Shown here one piece after another: positions 25,877-37,737 of a stretch of DNA of 64,000 nucleotides (within the stretch, counting starts at the first letter, position 1; each line of letters begins with the position of its first letter). Origin of the DNA: Pseudomonadota bacterium (GTDB lineage Bacteria; Pseudomonadota; Gammaproteobacteria; Burkholderiales; Rhodocyclaceae); contig JAPLQT010000130.1 in NCBI GenBank assembly GCA_026399515.1, positions 22,845 to 86,844 on the forward strand, given 5' to 3'. The position numbers and the translations under genes were made by a program. The notes below the pieces were generated by a model, which did not search any database, was not told the DNA's origin, and worked only from the letters and a program-made list of their open reading frames with translations.

Positions 25877-26773
25877 ATGACGAAGCTTCCGACACCTACG
25901 AACTCACTCATAGAAGGGTATTTGGAACCTTCGCTGCTAAGCGAGGAGCAACTTCAACGCTGGAAAGGCTTGAAACTTGGTTACTTCAACGCGACAGGTT
26001 TTGTCCGCGGTTACGTTTGGCTGGAACATCCTTGTATCGGTCTGATTTCAAGCGGAGCAGCCCTCGGTTCGCTGCGCTTTGGGATACACAATACCGAGCT
26101 TAATATCGGATCAGGGACTGCGGGCCTCTTTGGCCCGCATATGGAGGTTAACCGCTTCAAATGGCAATGTAATAAAGCGACGCGCATTCTGGTGGAGTTG
26201 GATAGCTCCACCTATCGCAGATTGGGACTCGAGGACGTATTCTTGGGAAAAGATCTTCAGCAGAATATGGAGTTCAATGATTCGAAGATGAATGGGCTGC
26301 TTCTTGGGATGATCGAAGAGATTCAGCAGGGCTGTCCGCACGGCGAGTTGTTTGCAGAGTCCATGTCACATGGACTTATTCGACACGTTCACCTTCACCA
26401 CGGCTCGTCGCGCCAATCTCCTACATCCTTCGAAGGCAAGTCCCGATTTAGTGCCCGGCAGTTTTCGAAACTGAAGGAATATGTACGCGCAAATCTATCG
26501 GCGAAGATTACGATGCAGAATCTTGCCGATGCGGCCGGCGCCAATCAGGCATTTCTATTCCGAGGATTTCGCAATACGTTCGCTTGCAGCCCTCACCAGT
26601 ATGTCTTATCTGAGCGAATCGCCGCAGCAAAAAGGATGTTAGCGTTGAGCGAGAGTCCTCTCGTCGAGATAGCGTTGATGACCGGGTTTTCAAGTCATAG
26701 CCACCTCTGTACGGTTTTCAGTAGGCAAACAGGGTTGAGCCCCAGTGAATTTGCATTGAATTGCCGAGCGTAG
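25877..26773 (+). CDS. AraC-family transcriptional regulator
   Basis: The 298-residue protein has an unassigned N-terminal sensing domain and a C-terminal pair of helix-turn-helix motifs (about 200-295: ITMQNLADAAGANQAFLFRGFRNTF split over the first, VEIALMTGFSSHSHLCTVFSRQTG split over the second). It probably controls the divergent tannase-family gene across a 286-bp intergenic region in which no other gene is seen. Its base composition is clearly more AT-rich than the flanking genes, suggesting transfer. TACAAT at 25864-25869 is close to the ATG, so the message may have almost no leader. Confidence 0.88.
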   Translation: MTKLPTPTNSLIEGYLEPSLLSEEQLQRWKGLKLGYFNATGFVRGYVWLEHPCIGLISSGAALGSLRFGIHNTELNIGSGTAGLFGPHMEVNRFKWQCNKATRILVELDSSTYRRLGLEDVFLGKDLQQNMEFNDSKMNGLLLGMIEEIQQGCPHGELFAESMSHGLIRHVHLHHGSSRQSPTSFEGKSRFSARQFSKLKEYVRANLSAKITMQNLADAAGANQAFLFRGFRNTFACSPHQYVLSERIAAAKRMLALSESPLVEIALMTGFSSHSHLCTVFSRQTGLSPSEFALNCRA

Positions 26774-26802
26774 TGGTCATCGATCATCTACGAACCGCAG
26801 CA

Positions 26803-29436
26803 TTATGCCTCGCGATAGATCGAGCCACGACGGATCAACCATTTCTCGATTTCCACGGCGAAGAACACTACCGAAGAAAGCGCCAGGCACAGGATCAACT
26901 CCGCCGGGGCCAGCGCTTCGGTCTTGAAGACCGGGTTCAAGGCCGGCACATAGATCGTTGCCAGTTGCAGCAGGATGGTGAATATCACCACCCCCAGCAG
27001 TAGCGGATTGCTGGTCGCCCCGAGCGAGAAGAACGACTCCCGCTCCGAACGGATGGCCAGCACATGCCCCAGTTGGGACAGCGTCAGCACCGTAAACACC
27101 ATCGTCTGCCAGTGTGCCGAACCGGTGTGATAGGCCCAGGCCTGTAGCGACAGGCATACCGCCCCCATGCTGAGACCCACCCAGACGATGTGCTGCCACA
27201 TGCCGTGAGCGAAGACGCTCTCGGTGGGACGACGCGGCGGCCGCTTCATGATGTTGCGCTCGGCGGGCTCGCCGGCCAGCGCCAGGCCGGGCAGCCCGTC
27301 GGTGACCAGGTTGATCCACAGAATATGGATGGGCAGCAGCGGTATCGGCAGCCCCAGGAAGGGCGCCAGGAAGATGGTCCAGATCTCGCCCGAGTTGCCG
27401 GTCATCGCATATTTGATGAACTTGCGGATATTGTCGAAGATGCGCCTTCCCTCGCGCACGGCCAGCACGATGGTGGCGAAGTTGTCGTCGAGCAGCACCA
27501 TGTGCGCCGCCTCGCGCGCCACGTCGGTGCCGCCCTTGCCCATGGCGATGCCGATGTCGGCGCGCCGGAGTGCCGGAGCGTCGTTCACGCCGTCGCCCGT
27601 CATGGCGACGAACTCGCCGGCCGCCTGTAGCGCCAGAACGATACGAATCTTCTGCGCCGGATCCATGCGCGCAAACACCCGCACCTGTTTCACGCAGGCA
27701 GCGAACGCTTCGTCGGAAAGCACCGCCAGCTGCGCGCCACTCATGATCGCACCGTCCGCTTCGACGATGCCCAGGCGCAGCGCGATGGCGCGGGCGGTGG
27801 CCGGGTGATCGCCGGTGATCATCACAGGCACGATGCCGGCGCTCTTGCATTCGGCCACGGCTCGCATGGCTTCCGCGCGGGGCGGATCCATCAAGCCCAC
27901 CAGGCCGAGGAACAGCATGTCCCGCTCCAGTCCCGACAAGTCTTCAGGGAGCGCCTCGATCCGCCGACTGGCCACCGCCAGCACGCGTAATCCGGCTGCC
28001 GCCATGTCTTCGGCCATCGCCAGAATTTCCTCCGCGGCCAATTGTTCGAGCCCGTCCCTGCCCTGCTGCAGGCTGCACAAGGGCAGCACGGCCTCCGGGG
28101 CGCCCTTGAGATAAACGATATGGCCCTGGTCCAGGCGGTGTGCGGTGAGCAGGCGCCGGCGCTCGGCGTCGAAGGGAATTTCCGCGACGCGTGCCTGCTC
28201 GGCGGCAAGCTGAGCCGTGGAGCAACCGGCTTGCTCGGCAGCCTCCAGCAGCGCAATCTCGGTGGGATCGCCGCTGTGCGCGCCGTTTGCCGCAAGCTCG
28301 GCATCGTTGTTAAGCACTAGCGCCTGTGCCAGGAGTCGCGCCGATTCGTCATCGGGCAGTTGCGAATGCTGCCGGCCAGCAACGAAAAAGGATTCCGCGC
28401 GCATGCGATTCTCGGTCAGCGTGCCGGTCTTGTCGGAACAGATCACCGTCACCGAGCCCAGAGTCTCCACCGCCGGCAGGCGTCGCACCAGGGCGTTCTG
28501 CCTCACCATGCGGCGCGCGCCGAGGGCCAGGGAAATGGTGACGACGGCCGGTAGGGCTTCGGGAATTGCCGCCACCGCCAGGCTGACCGCGGTGAGAAAC
28601 ATCAGCACCGGCGCTTCGCCGCGTAACAGGCCGGCCACCAGCATCACCAGGCAGATCGCCAGCACCGCCCAGGCCAGCCGCTTGCCGAAACGCGCCAGCC
28701 GGCGCTGCAACGGCGTCGCTATCTCGCCCTCGCCGGCCAGGAGCTGCGCGATCTTTCCCAGTTCGCTCTGCAAGCCGGTGGCTATGGCCAGTCCGCAGCC
28801 GCGCCCGCGCGTCACCAGCGTGCCCTTGTAGGCGAGATTGAGACGATCGCCCAGGGCCGCGGCCGCTTCGGGCAAGACGGCGACGCTCTTATCCACCGCC
28901 TGGGACTCGCCAGTCAGCACCGCTTCCGCGACCTGTAGCCGGGCGACTTCGATCAGGCGCAAGTCACAAGGCACGATAGCGCCTGCCTCCAGCAGCACCA
29001 CATCGCCAGGCACCAACTGTTCTGCGGGAACGACTTGTGTCAGGCCGTCACGACGAACGCGGGCCGTCGGCGCGGCCATTTTCCTGAGTGCGCTCATCGC
29101 CCGCTCGGCGCGGTAGTCCTGGGCAAAGCCTATCACCGCGTTGAGCAGCACGATAACGACGATGGCGAGGGTATCCGCAGGCTCGCCGATCAGTCCGGAA
29201 ATCACCGCCGCGGCGATCAGCACCAGGATCATGAAGTCGCTGAACTGGTCGACCAGCATCCGAATGACGCCGCGCCCTTGCGCCTCGGGCAGGCTGTTGG
29301 CGCCAAGCAGGGCCAGCTGCCGCGCCGCCTCGGCAGTCGACAATCCTATCGCCGGATCGACTTGCAAATTCTCGGCGACTTCTTCAGGCGTTGCGGCGTG
29401 CCAGACAAGCGCCGGATTCTCGTCCTTGGGAGACAT
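26803..29436 (-). CDS. Cation-transporting P-type ATPase (P2A, Ca2+/Mn2+-like)
   Basis: This 877-residue inner-membrane pump has the N-terminal cation-ATPase domain, TM4 motif PEALP, phosphorylation motif DKTGTLTEN (about residue 330), the hinge TGDGVNDAPALRRADIGIAMG split around residue 610, and a six-helix C-terminal domain. PEALP resembles the PEGLP of calcium- and manganese-type P2A pumps, but the ion is not proven. It follows the GDPD gene by 14 bp in a glgP-GDPD-ATPase order. Its last 183 bp are repeated 3.2 kb away. Confidence 0.92.
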   Translation of the reverse strand: MSPKDENPALVWHAATPEEVAENLQVDPAIGLSTAEAARQLALLGANSLPEAQGRGVIRMLVDQFSDFMILVLIAAAVISGLIGEPADTLAIVVIVLLNAVIGFAQDYRAERAMSALRKMAAPTARVRRDGLTQVVPAEQLVPGDVVLLEAGAIVPCDLRLIEVARLQVAEAVLTGESQAVDKSVAVLPEAAAALGDRLNLAYKGTLVTRGRGCGLAIATGLQSELGKIAQLLAGEGEIATPLQRRLARFGKRLAWAVLAICLVMLVAGLLRGEAPVLMFLTAVSLAVAAIPEALPAVVTISLALGARRMVRQNALVRRLPAVETLGSVTVICSDKTGTLTENRMRAESFFVAGRQHSQLPDDESARLLAQALVLNNDAELAANGAHSGDPTEIALLEAAEQAGCSTAQLAAEQARVAEIPFDAERRRLLTAHRLDQGHIVYLKGAPEAVLPLCSLQQGRDGLEQLAAEEILAMAEDMAAAGLRVLAVASRRIEALPEDLSGLERDMLFLGLVGLMDPPRAEAMRAVAECKSAGIVPVMITGDHPATARAIALRLGIVEADGAIMSGAQLAVLSDEAFAACVKQVRVFARMDPAQKIRIVLALQAAGEFVAMTGDGVNDAPALRRADIGIAMGKGGTDVAREAAHMVLLDDNFATIVLAVREGRRIFDNIRKFIKYAMTGNSGEIWTIFLAPFLGLPIPLLPIHILWINLVTDGLPGLALAGEPAERNIMKRPPRRPTESVFAHGMWQHIVWVGLSMGAVCLSLQAWAYHTGSAHWQTMVFTVLTLSQLGHVLAIRSERESFFSLGATSNPLLLGVVIFTILLQLATIYVPALNPVFKTEALAPAELILCLALSSVVFFAVEIEKWLIRRGSIYREA
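26806..26988. repeat. 183-bp direct repeat, right copy (inside the ATPase gene)
   Basis: This copy is the intact end of the P-type ATPase gene and matches 23581-23763 with four mismatches. Identity stops at 26988. It keeps the codon for proline in ALAPAE, which is the likelier ancestral state, so the left copy seems to be the derived one. Confidence 0.92.
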
Positions 29437-29450
29437 GGAGCGTCCCTACA

Positions 29451-30428
29451 CTACTTGCGCTTCCTCATCTCGACTTTCACGATGTCGGGCCGGTCGGAGA
29501 TGATGCCATCCACACCCATGTCGAGCAGCTTGTTCATCATGGCCGGATCGTTAACCGTCCAGGGGATGACGACAATGCCCAGCGCGTGCGCTTCGGCGAG
29601 CATCGCGGGTGTCGGGAAGGTCTGGTTGGGCGCCCAGATCTTTCCGCCGGCGGCCTTGACCGCCCGCGGAACGCTGCCTCCGTGGCGCCCGGGATCGAAG
29701 CCGGCGAGCCATGGAGAGGGCGCCCCATCCTTGCCCGGCATCAGAGTCCTTGGCGAAGACAGATACATCGTGCGAATTTCCGGCGCCTCTTTCTGCACCA
29801 CCTGCAAGGTACGCCAGTCGAAGGACTGGATCATCAGCCGTTGCTGCATGCCGGCTTGGCGTATCTCCGCAATGGTGCGCCGGGTGAACTCCTCGAACGG
29901 CAAGGTGGCATCCGGATCGAGCGGCGAAACCTTGGTCTCGCAATCAAAGCCGATCCGAGTGTTGCCGGACTTCTTCACCAGATCGAAAAGATCGGTAAGC
30001 CTGGGGATGCGTGTGCCATCCACGGGTACCTGGTCCGGGAATGATTTTGCGTATTCTGTGCCGGGCTTGAGGCGCCCGACATCGTATTGCTGTAGCTCGG
30101 CAAAAGTGAGATCGTGGATCGCCGGACCGCGTTGCTCCAGCCACTTCCCGTCCGGTCCGCTCGTTGTGTCGGGGTTGAGCCACAAGTCGTGATGGACGAC
30201 CACCACCCCGTCCCTGGTGATTGCCATGTCGCACTCGATGGTGGTCAAGTCGAGATCGAGGGCTTTCCGGGAAGCTGGCAGGGTATTCTCGGGTGCCAGG
30301 CCACGCGCGCCGCGATGACCCTGAAGGTCGAAGGCGCGGGCAGCCTGCGCCCTGCCGTCATCCGCGCCCAGCGCTCCCGACAGCGCAATGCAGCACGCCG
30401 CTGCGGCCAGATAGTGTAGTGTTTTCAT
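29451..30428 (-). CDS. Glycerophosphodiester phosphodiesterase, periplasmic
   Basis: The 325-residue enzyme hydrolyses glycerophosphodiesters to glycerol 3-phosphate and an alcohol. A signal peptide (about 1-28, ending GRAQA) precedes the TIM barrel with GHRGARGLAPENTL (first catalytic histidine and metal glutamate region), TIECDM and the second histidine in VVVHHDLWLNPDTT. The C-terminal SDRPDIV closes the barrel. It starts 6 bp after the glycogen phosphorylase stop, so it is probably co-transcribed although no strong ribosome site is seen. Confidence 0.93.
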   Translation of the reverse strand: MKTLHYLAAAACCIALSGALGADDGRAQAARAFDLQGHRGARGLAPENTLPASRKALDLDLTTIECDMAITRDGVVVVHHDLWLNPDTTSGPDGKWLEQRGPAIHDLTFAELQQYDVGRLKPGTEYAKSFPDQVPVDGTRIPRLTDLFDLVKKSGNTRIGFDCETKVSPLDPDATLPFEEFTRRTIAEIRQAGMQQRLMIQSFDWRTLQVVQKEAPEIRTMYLSSPRTLMPGKDGAPSPWLAGFDPGRHGGSVPRAVKAAGGKIWAPNQTFPTPAMLAEAHALGIVVIPWTVNDPAMMNKLLDMGVDGIISDRPDIVKVEMRKRK

Positions 30429-30434
30429 TTCATG

Positions 30435-32912
<2,478 letters not shown>

Positions 32913-33085
32913 GGTAGCGTTCCTAAACGTGAGAGGCATTCTCTTTCAGGTCGACCGATTCCCGCACCTGGATTGAGGTGATTCTAGCCAAAGTGATGAC
33001 CGAATGATATCCGGGGGGAACTTGGGCTATCGCCGCGCGGAATCGCGTTACAATTCAGACATCGAGTGAACGAAAGGAATGATCC

Positions 33086-33355
33086 ATGGCACGCATGGTG
33101 AACTGCATCAAATTAGGCCGCGAGGCCGAGGGTCTCGACTTCCCGCCGGTGCCCGGCGAACTCGGCAAGCGCTTGTACGAGAATGTTTCCAAGGAAGCCT
33201 GGCAACAGTGGGTCAAGCTGCAGACCATGTTGATCAACGAGAACCGCCTGAGCCTGGCCGACGCCAAGGCCCGCGCCTATCTTGCCGAACAGATGCAGAA
33301 GCATTTCTTCGGCGAGGGCGCCGACAACGTCTCGGGTTTCGTGCCGCGGTCCTAG
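33086..33355 (+). CDS. yggX: YggX-family Fe(II)-trafficking / oxidative damage protection protein
   Basis: The 89-residue protein matches YggX along its whole length: [22 protein letters not shown] split over the first 25 residues with the conserved cysteine C7, then [13 protein letters not shown] [20 protein letters not shown] and an end in [14 protein letters not shown]. YggX protects iron-sulphur proteins from oxidative damage. The ATG at 33086 is preceded by AAAGGAA. It is a single gene convergent with phoU. Confidence 0.95.
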   Translation: MARMVNCIKLGREAEGLDFPPVPGELGKRLYENVSKEAWQQWVKLQTMLINENRLSLADAKARAYLAEQMQKHFFGEGADNVSGFVPRS

Positions 33356-33378
33356 TGCCGGGGCGACGGGGGTAGCGA

Positions 33379-34077
33379 CTACCCCGCCACTTCCTTCTCC
33401 ATCTCTTCCAATCCGATGTGGCGGACGTCGCGGCCCTTGGCCATATACACGACATATTCGGAAAGGTTCTTGGCATGGTCGCCGATGCGTTCGATCGATT
33501 TGGCGATGAACAGCATATCCAGGCAGCGCGTGATGGTGCGTGGGTCTTCCATCATGAAGGTAATCAACTGGCGCATGATGCTCTTGAACTCGCGATCGAC
33601 TTCCTGATCCTGACGCACCACCTGGGCGGCGGCGGCCAGGTCCAGGCGCGCGAAGGCGTCCAGCGCCTTGCGCAGCATGTCGACGGCGAGGCCCGCGACA
33701 TGCCGCAATTCGATGCGCGGCACGAAGTGCGTATCGGCGCTGTGTATGGCCCTGGCCTTCTTGGCGATCTTCTTGGCTTCGTCGCCGATCCGTTCGAGAT
33801 CGGTGATGGTTTTCACCACCATCATCACCATCCGCAGATCGACCGCCGTCGGCTGGCGCCGGGCGATGATATGGGTGCAAGCCTCATCGAGCTCGACTTC
33901 GTGGCGATTGACCAGGTCGTCGTTGGCGATCGTCTGTTCGATCAACATCAAGTCACCCCCCGCCAGGCATTCCATCGCCTTGACGATCTGCTGCTCGACC
34001 AGGCCGCCCATCTGTAGCACCCGGCTGCGAATATTCTCGAGGTCAGTGTCGAACTGTTTGACGATGTGCTCGTTCAT
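33379..34077 (-). CDS. phoU: Phosphate signalling complex protein PhoU
   Basis: The 232-residue protein consists of two PhoU helical repeats, each with the metal-binding E/D-x3-D pattern (DLERIGDEAKKIA in the first, SIERIGDHAKNLSEY in the second). PhoU restrains the PhoR kinase via the Pst transporter when phosphate is plentiful. GGAG stands 8 nt before the ATG. No pst or phoBR genes are next to it; rpiA precedes it on the same strand with a 77-bp gap. Confidence 0.95.
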   Translation of the reverse strand: MNEHIVKQFDTDLENIRSRVLQMGGLVEQQIVKAMECLAGGDLMLIEQTIANDDLVNRHEVELDEACTHIIARRQPTAVDLRMVMMVVKTITDLERIGDEAKKIAKKARAIHSADTHFVPRIELRHVAGLAVDMLRKALDAFARLDLAAAAQVVRQDQEVDREFKSIMRQLITFMMEDPRTITRCLDMLFIAKSIERIGDHAKNLSEYVVYMAKGRDVRHIGLEEMEKEVAG

Positions 34078-34154
34078 GCTTTCGCTCCTTGCCAGTCAAT
34101 TCCAAATTGACTCTTGATTCTAACAGCACCACATGACAGATTTGTTGCAACGGC

Positions 34155-34835
34155 TCAGACCGCCGGCCGCTTGAATGTCTCGACGCAGGCGGGATCGGCC
34201 AGCAGCAGGAGATCGGCGCCGCGTCGGGCAAACAGTCCATTGGTGACGATGCCGACCACATGATCGAGCTCGCTCTCCAAGGCGGCCGGGTCGGTGATTG
34301 ACAATCCATGGACGTCCAGAATCAGGTTGCCGTTGTCCGTCACGAAACCCTCGCGCAGACGTGGCTCACCGCCGAAGCGGGCTAGTTCGCGCGCGACCCG
34401 GGCGCGCGCCATGGGGATCACCTCGATCGGCAGGGGGAATCGGCCCATCGTCCGCACCCGTTTGCTCTGGTCGCAGATGCAAACGAAGATATCCGCGGCG
34501 GCTGCCACAATTTTCTCCCGTGTCAACGCCCCGCCGCCGCCTTTGATCATGGACAGGCCGTGATCGATCTCGTCGGCGCCATCGACATACACGGGCAGAC
34601 GATCGACGTCATTCAGGTCGAATACGCGGATGCCATGGCCTTCGAGACGCCTCTGGGTGGCTGCCGAACTCGCCACCGCACCGCCCAGACGATGCTTGAT
34701 TGTCGCCAATTCGTCGATAAAGAAATTCGCCGTCGAGCCGGTGCCGACGCCGACGATGGCGCCGGTGGGCACGCTAGCGGCCACGTAGTCGAGTGCGGCG
34801 CGAGCCACGGCTTGTTTGAGTTGATCCTGGGTCAT
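34155..34835 (-). CDS. rpiA: Ribose-5-phosphate isomerase A
   Basis: The 226-residue enzyme interconverts ribose 5-phosphate and ribulose 5-phosphate. It has the N-terminal [16 protein letters not shown], the active-site DGADEID (with the catalytic aspartates) and [14 protein letters not shown], giving an almost typical RpiA of 220-230 residues. The start at 34835 (MTQDQLK) fits the family; the longer frame adds 34 unrelated residues. It is likely co-oriented with, but possibly separate from, phoU. Confidence 0.95.
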   Translation of the reverse strand: MTQDQLKQAVARAALDYVAASVPTGAIVGVGTGSTANFFIDELATIKHRLGGAVASSAATQRRLEGHGIRVFDLNDVDRLPVYVDGADEIDHGLSMIKGGGGALTREKIVAAAADIFVCICDQSKRVRTMGRFPLPIEVIPMARARVARELARFGGEPRLREGFVTDNGNLILDVHGLSITDPAALESELDHVVGIVTNGLFARRGADLLLLADPACVETFKRPAV

Positions 34836-35016
34836 GCTGGCTTTCTCATATGCGATGTCGAATTCTACCTTGCGCGCGAAGGCCGCAGAGACCGCGGTCC
34901 AGAACTTTATCGGCTGCCGCTCGCCATCTCCGCGCATCGCCGGCTATGGGCTTGTCATCTTCGCCGCAGGCAGGTCATACTGAGCGTCCGCATCCGTCGA
35001 TTTGGAGATCGAGCAC

Positions 35017-35820
35017 ATGCGAAACAACTTCTGGCTGGGAACAATCATGGCGCTTGGAGTCCTTGGGATGACATCCAAAGCTTCCTTGGCGTCTCCGGAT
35101 GCGCAACAACACCTGGCCCCGGCCGGCAAGTTGCGCGCGGCCATCAATTTTGGCAATCCGATCCTCGCTACGCGGGACGCCATAACCGGCGAGGCCATGG
35201 GAGTATCCGTCGACCTGGCGCGCGAACTCGGCAGACGCCTGGGAGTTTCCGTGGAATTGGTGATCTACAACGCCGCCGGCAAGGTGGTGGAAGGGATCAA
35301 GAACCGCGAATGGGATGTGGCCTTTGTCGCCATCGACCCGGCTCGCGCCTTGGAGATGGCATATACCGCCCCCTACCTGATGATCGAAGGCGCCTATCTG
35401 GTATCGCAGGCCTCGCCCCTGAAGAACAACGCAGACGTCGATCGGGAAGGGGTGCGCATCGCCACCGCCAAGGGCAGCGCCTACGACCTGTATCTGAGCC
35501 GCGAAATCCGGCATGCGCAGATCGTTCGCGCAGCTACTTCGCCGGCGGTGACGGATACCATGATCGCCCAGGGGCTGGAGGTAGCGGCCGGCGTCAAGCA
35601 GCAGCTTCAGGCGGATGCGAAACGCATTCCCGGCTTGCGCCTTCTCGATGGCCGCTTCATGGTCATCAACCAGGCCATGGCGATGCCGCGTGGCAGCGAG
35701 GCGAGTATTCGCTATCTGACCGAATTCGTCGAAGAGATGAAGGCTTCCGGTTTTATCGCTGAAGCCTTGACGCGACACGGCATCGAAGGCGCCGCCATTG
35801 CCGCGCCGCTTGCTCGTTAG
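35017..35820 (+). CDS. Orphan periplasmic solute-binding protein (SBP_bac_3 type)
   Basis: The 267-residue protein has a Sec signal peptide (about 1-24, ending SKASLA) and the bilobed fold of amino-acid-binding proteins: LRAAINFGNPILATRD, VDLARELGRRLGV and WDVAFVAIDPARA, with ADPARA-like hinge. The start at 35017 has GGAG at 9 nt. No ABC permease or ATPase is nearby; a chemoreceptor follows after 195 bp. It may feed a distant transporter or serve as a sensory binding protein, which the sequence cannot decide. Confidence 0.88.
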   Translation: MRNNFWLGTIMALGVLGMTSKASLASPDAQQHLAPAGKLRAAINFGNPILATRDAITGEAMGVSVDLARELGRRLGVSVELVIYNAAGKVVEGIKNREWDVAFVAIDPARALEMAYTAPYLMIEGAYLVSQASPLKNNADVDREGVRIATAKGSAYDLYLSREIRHAQIVRAATSPAVTDTMIAQGLEVAAGVKQQLQADAKRIPGLRLLDGRFMVINQAMAMPRGSEASIRYLTEFVEEMKASGFIAEALTRHGIEGAAIAAPLAR

Positions 35821-36015
35821 GAATGAAGATCAGCGACATCCCTTGGCTAACCTGGTTAAGCCGGATTGACCAGGAAGGAAGCGGGTCCATTCGGGGAAAT
35901 TTTTTTGTGCATCAGGATGGCAACGGAGCGGAAATCGATAATTGACTGCGCCACCTCGTACCATCCATACTCCCCGAAGACCCTTTGGATTTCCTATCCT
36001 TTATCTGAGGCCAAC

Positions 36016-37650
36016 ATGAACTGGTTCATGAAATTGAGTATTCGCTGGAAGTTTCAGTTGGGGTTCTTCATCGTGACGATGGTGACGACCATCTACAACC
36101 GGCTGCTGGCGTCGCACGAACTGCAACAAATGATCGACATCGCCCGACAGGGCGGAGCACCCGCGACAGCAATACAAGCGATGGTCGAAAACCGCGCCAG
36201 CTATCATTTCAACTCGGTATGGGAATCCGGTCTCGAGTTCGCTTTTCAGTTCATGCTGATCGGCCTGGTGGCGAAGCTGTTTCTCAAGCCCATTCTGAAT
36301 CTGTGCGAAGCGCTAAAAGTGGTTGAAGCAGGCGACCTCACGCGCGGCATCGCGATCACGGCTTACGACGAGGTCGGTGTATTACAGCGGATTTCCAGCA
36401 ACGTTATCAGCAAGCTGTCCGGCATCCTCGGAAAAGTCGAAGACAGCGGCAAGCACATGGCGCAGTCAGCCTTCCAGATCGCCACCATCTCGAAAGAGAT
36501 CGCCGAGATCAGCCGCAAGGAACAACGCCGCTCCGACGCGGTATCCGAAGAGACGAGGGCACTGGGGGACATTGCGCGCTCGGTCGAGGCGCAGGCGAGT
36601 TCCGCCGCTCTAAAGACGCGCGACGTGGAGCAGTGCGGGAACGACGGCGTCGACGCCGTGCAACGCAATATCACCGAAATGCAGGCCACTGCGTCGGAGG
36701 TGGATCGGGTCTCGGGCGAAGTGGCCGAACTGGCGGTAACCGCGGCAGAAATTTCGCGCATTATCGACACCATCAAGGATATCGCCGGTCAGACGAATCT
36801 GCTGGCGCTCAATGCAGCCATTGAGGCGGCACGTGCCGGCGAGCAGGGACGTGGCTTTGCGGTCGTCGCTGACGAGGTGCGCAAGCTGGCCGAGCGCACC
36901 ACCAAGTCGGCGGTCGAGGTCACCGGCATTGTCGGCAGCATCGGTACAAGTGTTTCCCGATTGCACGAAACCATGAAAGTGGTGGTGACCAAGGTGCGGC
37001 ACAGTCAGTCGGTTGCCGCCGAAACGGCCGAAGCGATGTCCGGCATGGCTACCGGCGTGTCCGAGGCTGCCGCCGCAAACGATTCCATCGTCGACGCGAG
37101 CCGTAAACAGATAACGCAACTGGAGTCCCTTGAGAAGACCCTGGTGGACTTGTTCCTGACGCTACACGAGAATTCCGCCAAGGTCGATACCACTGCCGCC
37201 ATCGGTACCAGCCTGCATCGCGTTACCGCCGGTCTCAACGAGATGATGTCCGACTTCCGCTTCCAGCGCGAGACTGAAACCTTGGCGCGCGACGGCAGCG
37301 ACAAACGCCGCCATCCGCGACTGAATCGCGGCATTCTGGTGCGCATTGACCAAGGTGGCGAGGAGATCGAAGCGCTAGTTTCAGACCTCAGCCTGTCCGG
37401 CGTGCGACTGACGATTCCTCGTTTTCTCCAAGAGGGAAAACCGGTGAACGTGTCTCTGCATCTACCCGCCGATTCGATCGATAGCTATATGAAGCAAAAG
37501 CCTCTGGACCTTGATGCCAAGCTTTGTTGGCAGCGCAAGGAAGAAGATCGACTGCGTTGCGGACTCGAATTCGCCTCGCTCAGCGCCGCGCAGCGCGAAG
37601 AGATCGGGCGTATTTTCGAGTTCTACAAGGTGAATCCTGAGTACGTCTGA
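36016..37650 (+). CDS. Methyl-accepting chemotaxis protein with C-terminal PilZ domain
   Basis: This 544-residue chemoreceptor has two N-terminal membrane helices (about 14-30 and 72-92) enclosing a small loop of only about 40 residues, a HAMP-like segment ([20 protein letters not shown]), and a signalling hairpin with the tip [22 protein letters not shown] (only partly quoted elsewhere as [20 protein letters not shown]) at about 255-280. The tail from about 430 is a PilZ domain with RRHPR and DLSLSG, the c-di-GMP-binding signatures. GAGG lies 6 nt before the ATG. The reading frame is open further upstream, but without receptor-like sequence. Confidence 0.92.
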   Translation: MNWFMKLSIRWKFQLGFFIVTMVTTIYNRLLASHELQQMIDIARQGGAPATAIQAMVENRASYHFNSVWESGLEFAFQFMLIGLVAKLFLKPILNLCEALKVVEAGDLTRGIAITAYDEVGVLQRISSNVISKLSGILGKVEDSGKHMAQSAFQIATISKEIAEISRKEQRRSDAVSEETRALGDIARSVEAQASSAALKTRDVEQCGNDGVDAVQRNITEMQATASEVDRVSGEVAELAVTAAEISRIIDTIKDIAGQTNLLALNAAIEAARAGEQGRGFAVVADEVRKLAERTTKSAVEVTGIVGSIGTSVSRLHETMKVVVTKVRHSQSVAAETAEAMSGMATGVSEAAAANDSIVDASRKQITQLESLEKTLVDLFLTLHENSAKVDTTAAIGTSLHRVTAGLNEMMSDFRFQRETETLARDGSDKRRHPRLNRGILVRIDQGGEEIEALVSDLSLSGVRLTIPRFLQEGKPVNVSLHLPADSIDSYMKQKPLDLDAKLCWQRKEEDRLRCGLEFASLSAAQREEIGRIFEFYKVNPEYV

Positions 37651-37737
37651 GTACGCATCCGCCAATGCCCGCAAGTTGGAGTTGTTCTGACAGGCTGGTC
37701 GGCTCTGACACCAGTCGTCCAAATATCATCTTAGCCA

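Noticed and set aside
23578..26988. Insertion sequence or transposon carrying the tannase-AraC pair
   Set aside because: No transposase, no terminal inverted repeats and the direct repeat is far too long for a normal target duplication; recombination is a better explanation.
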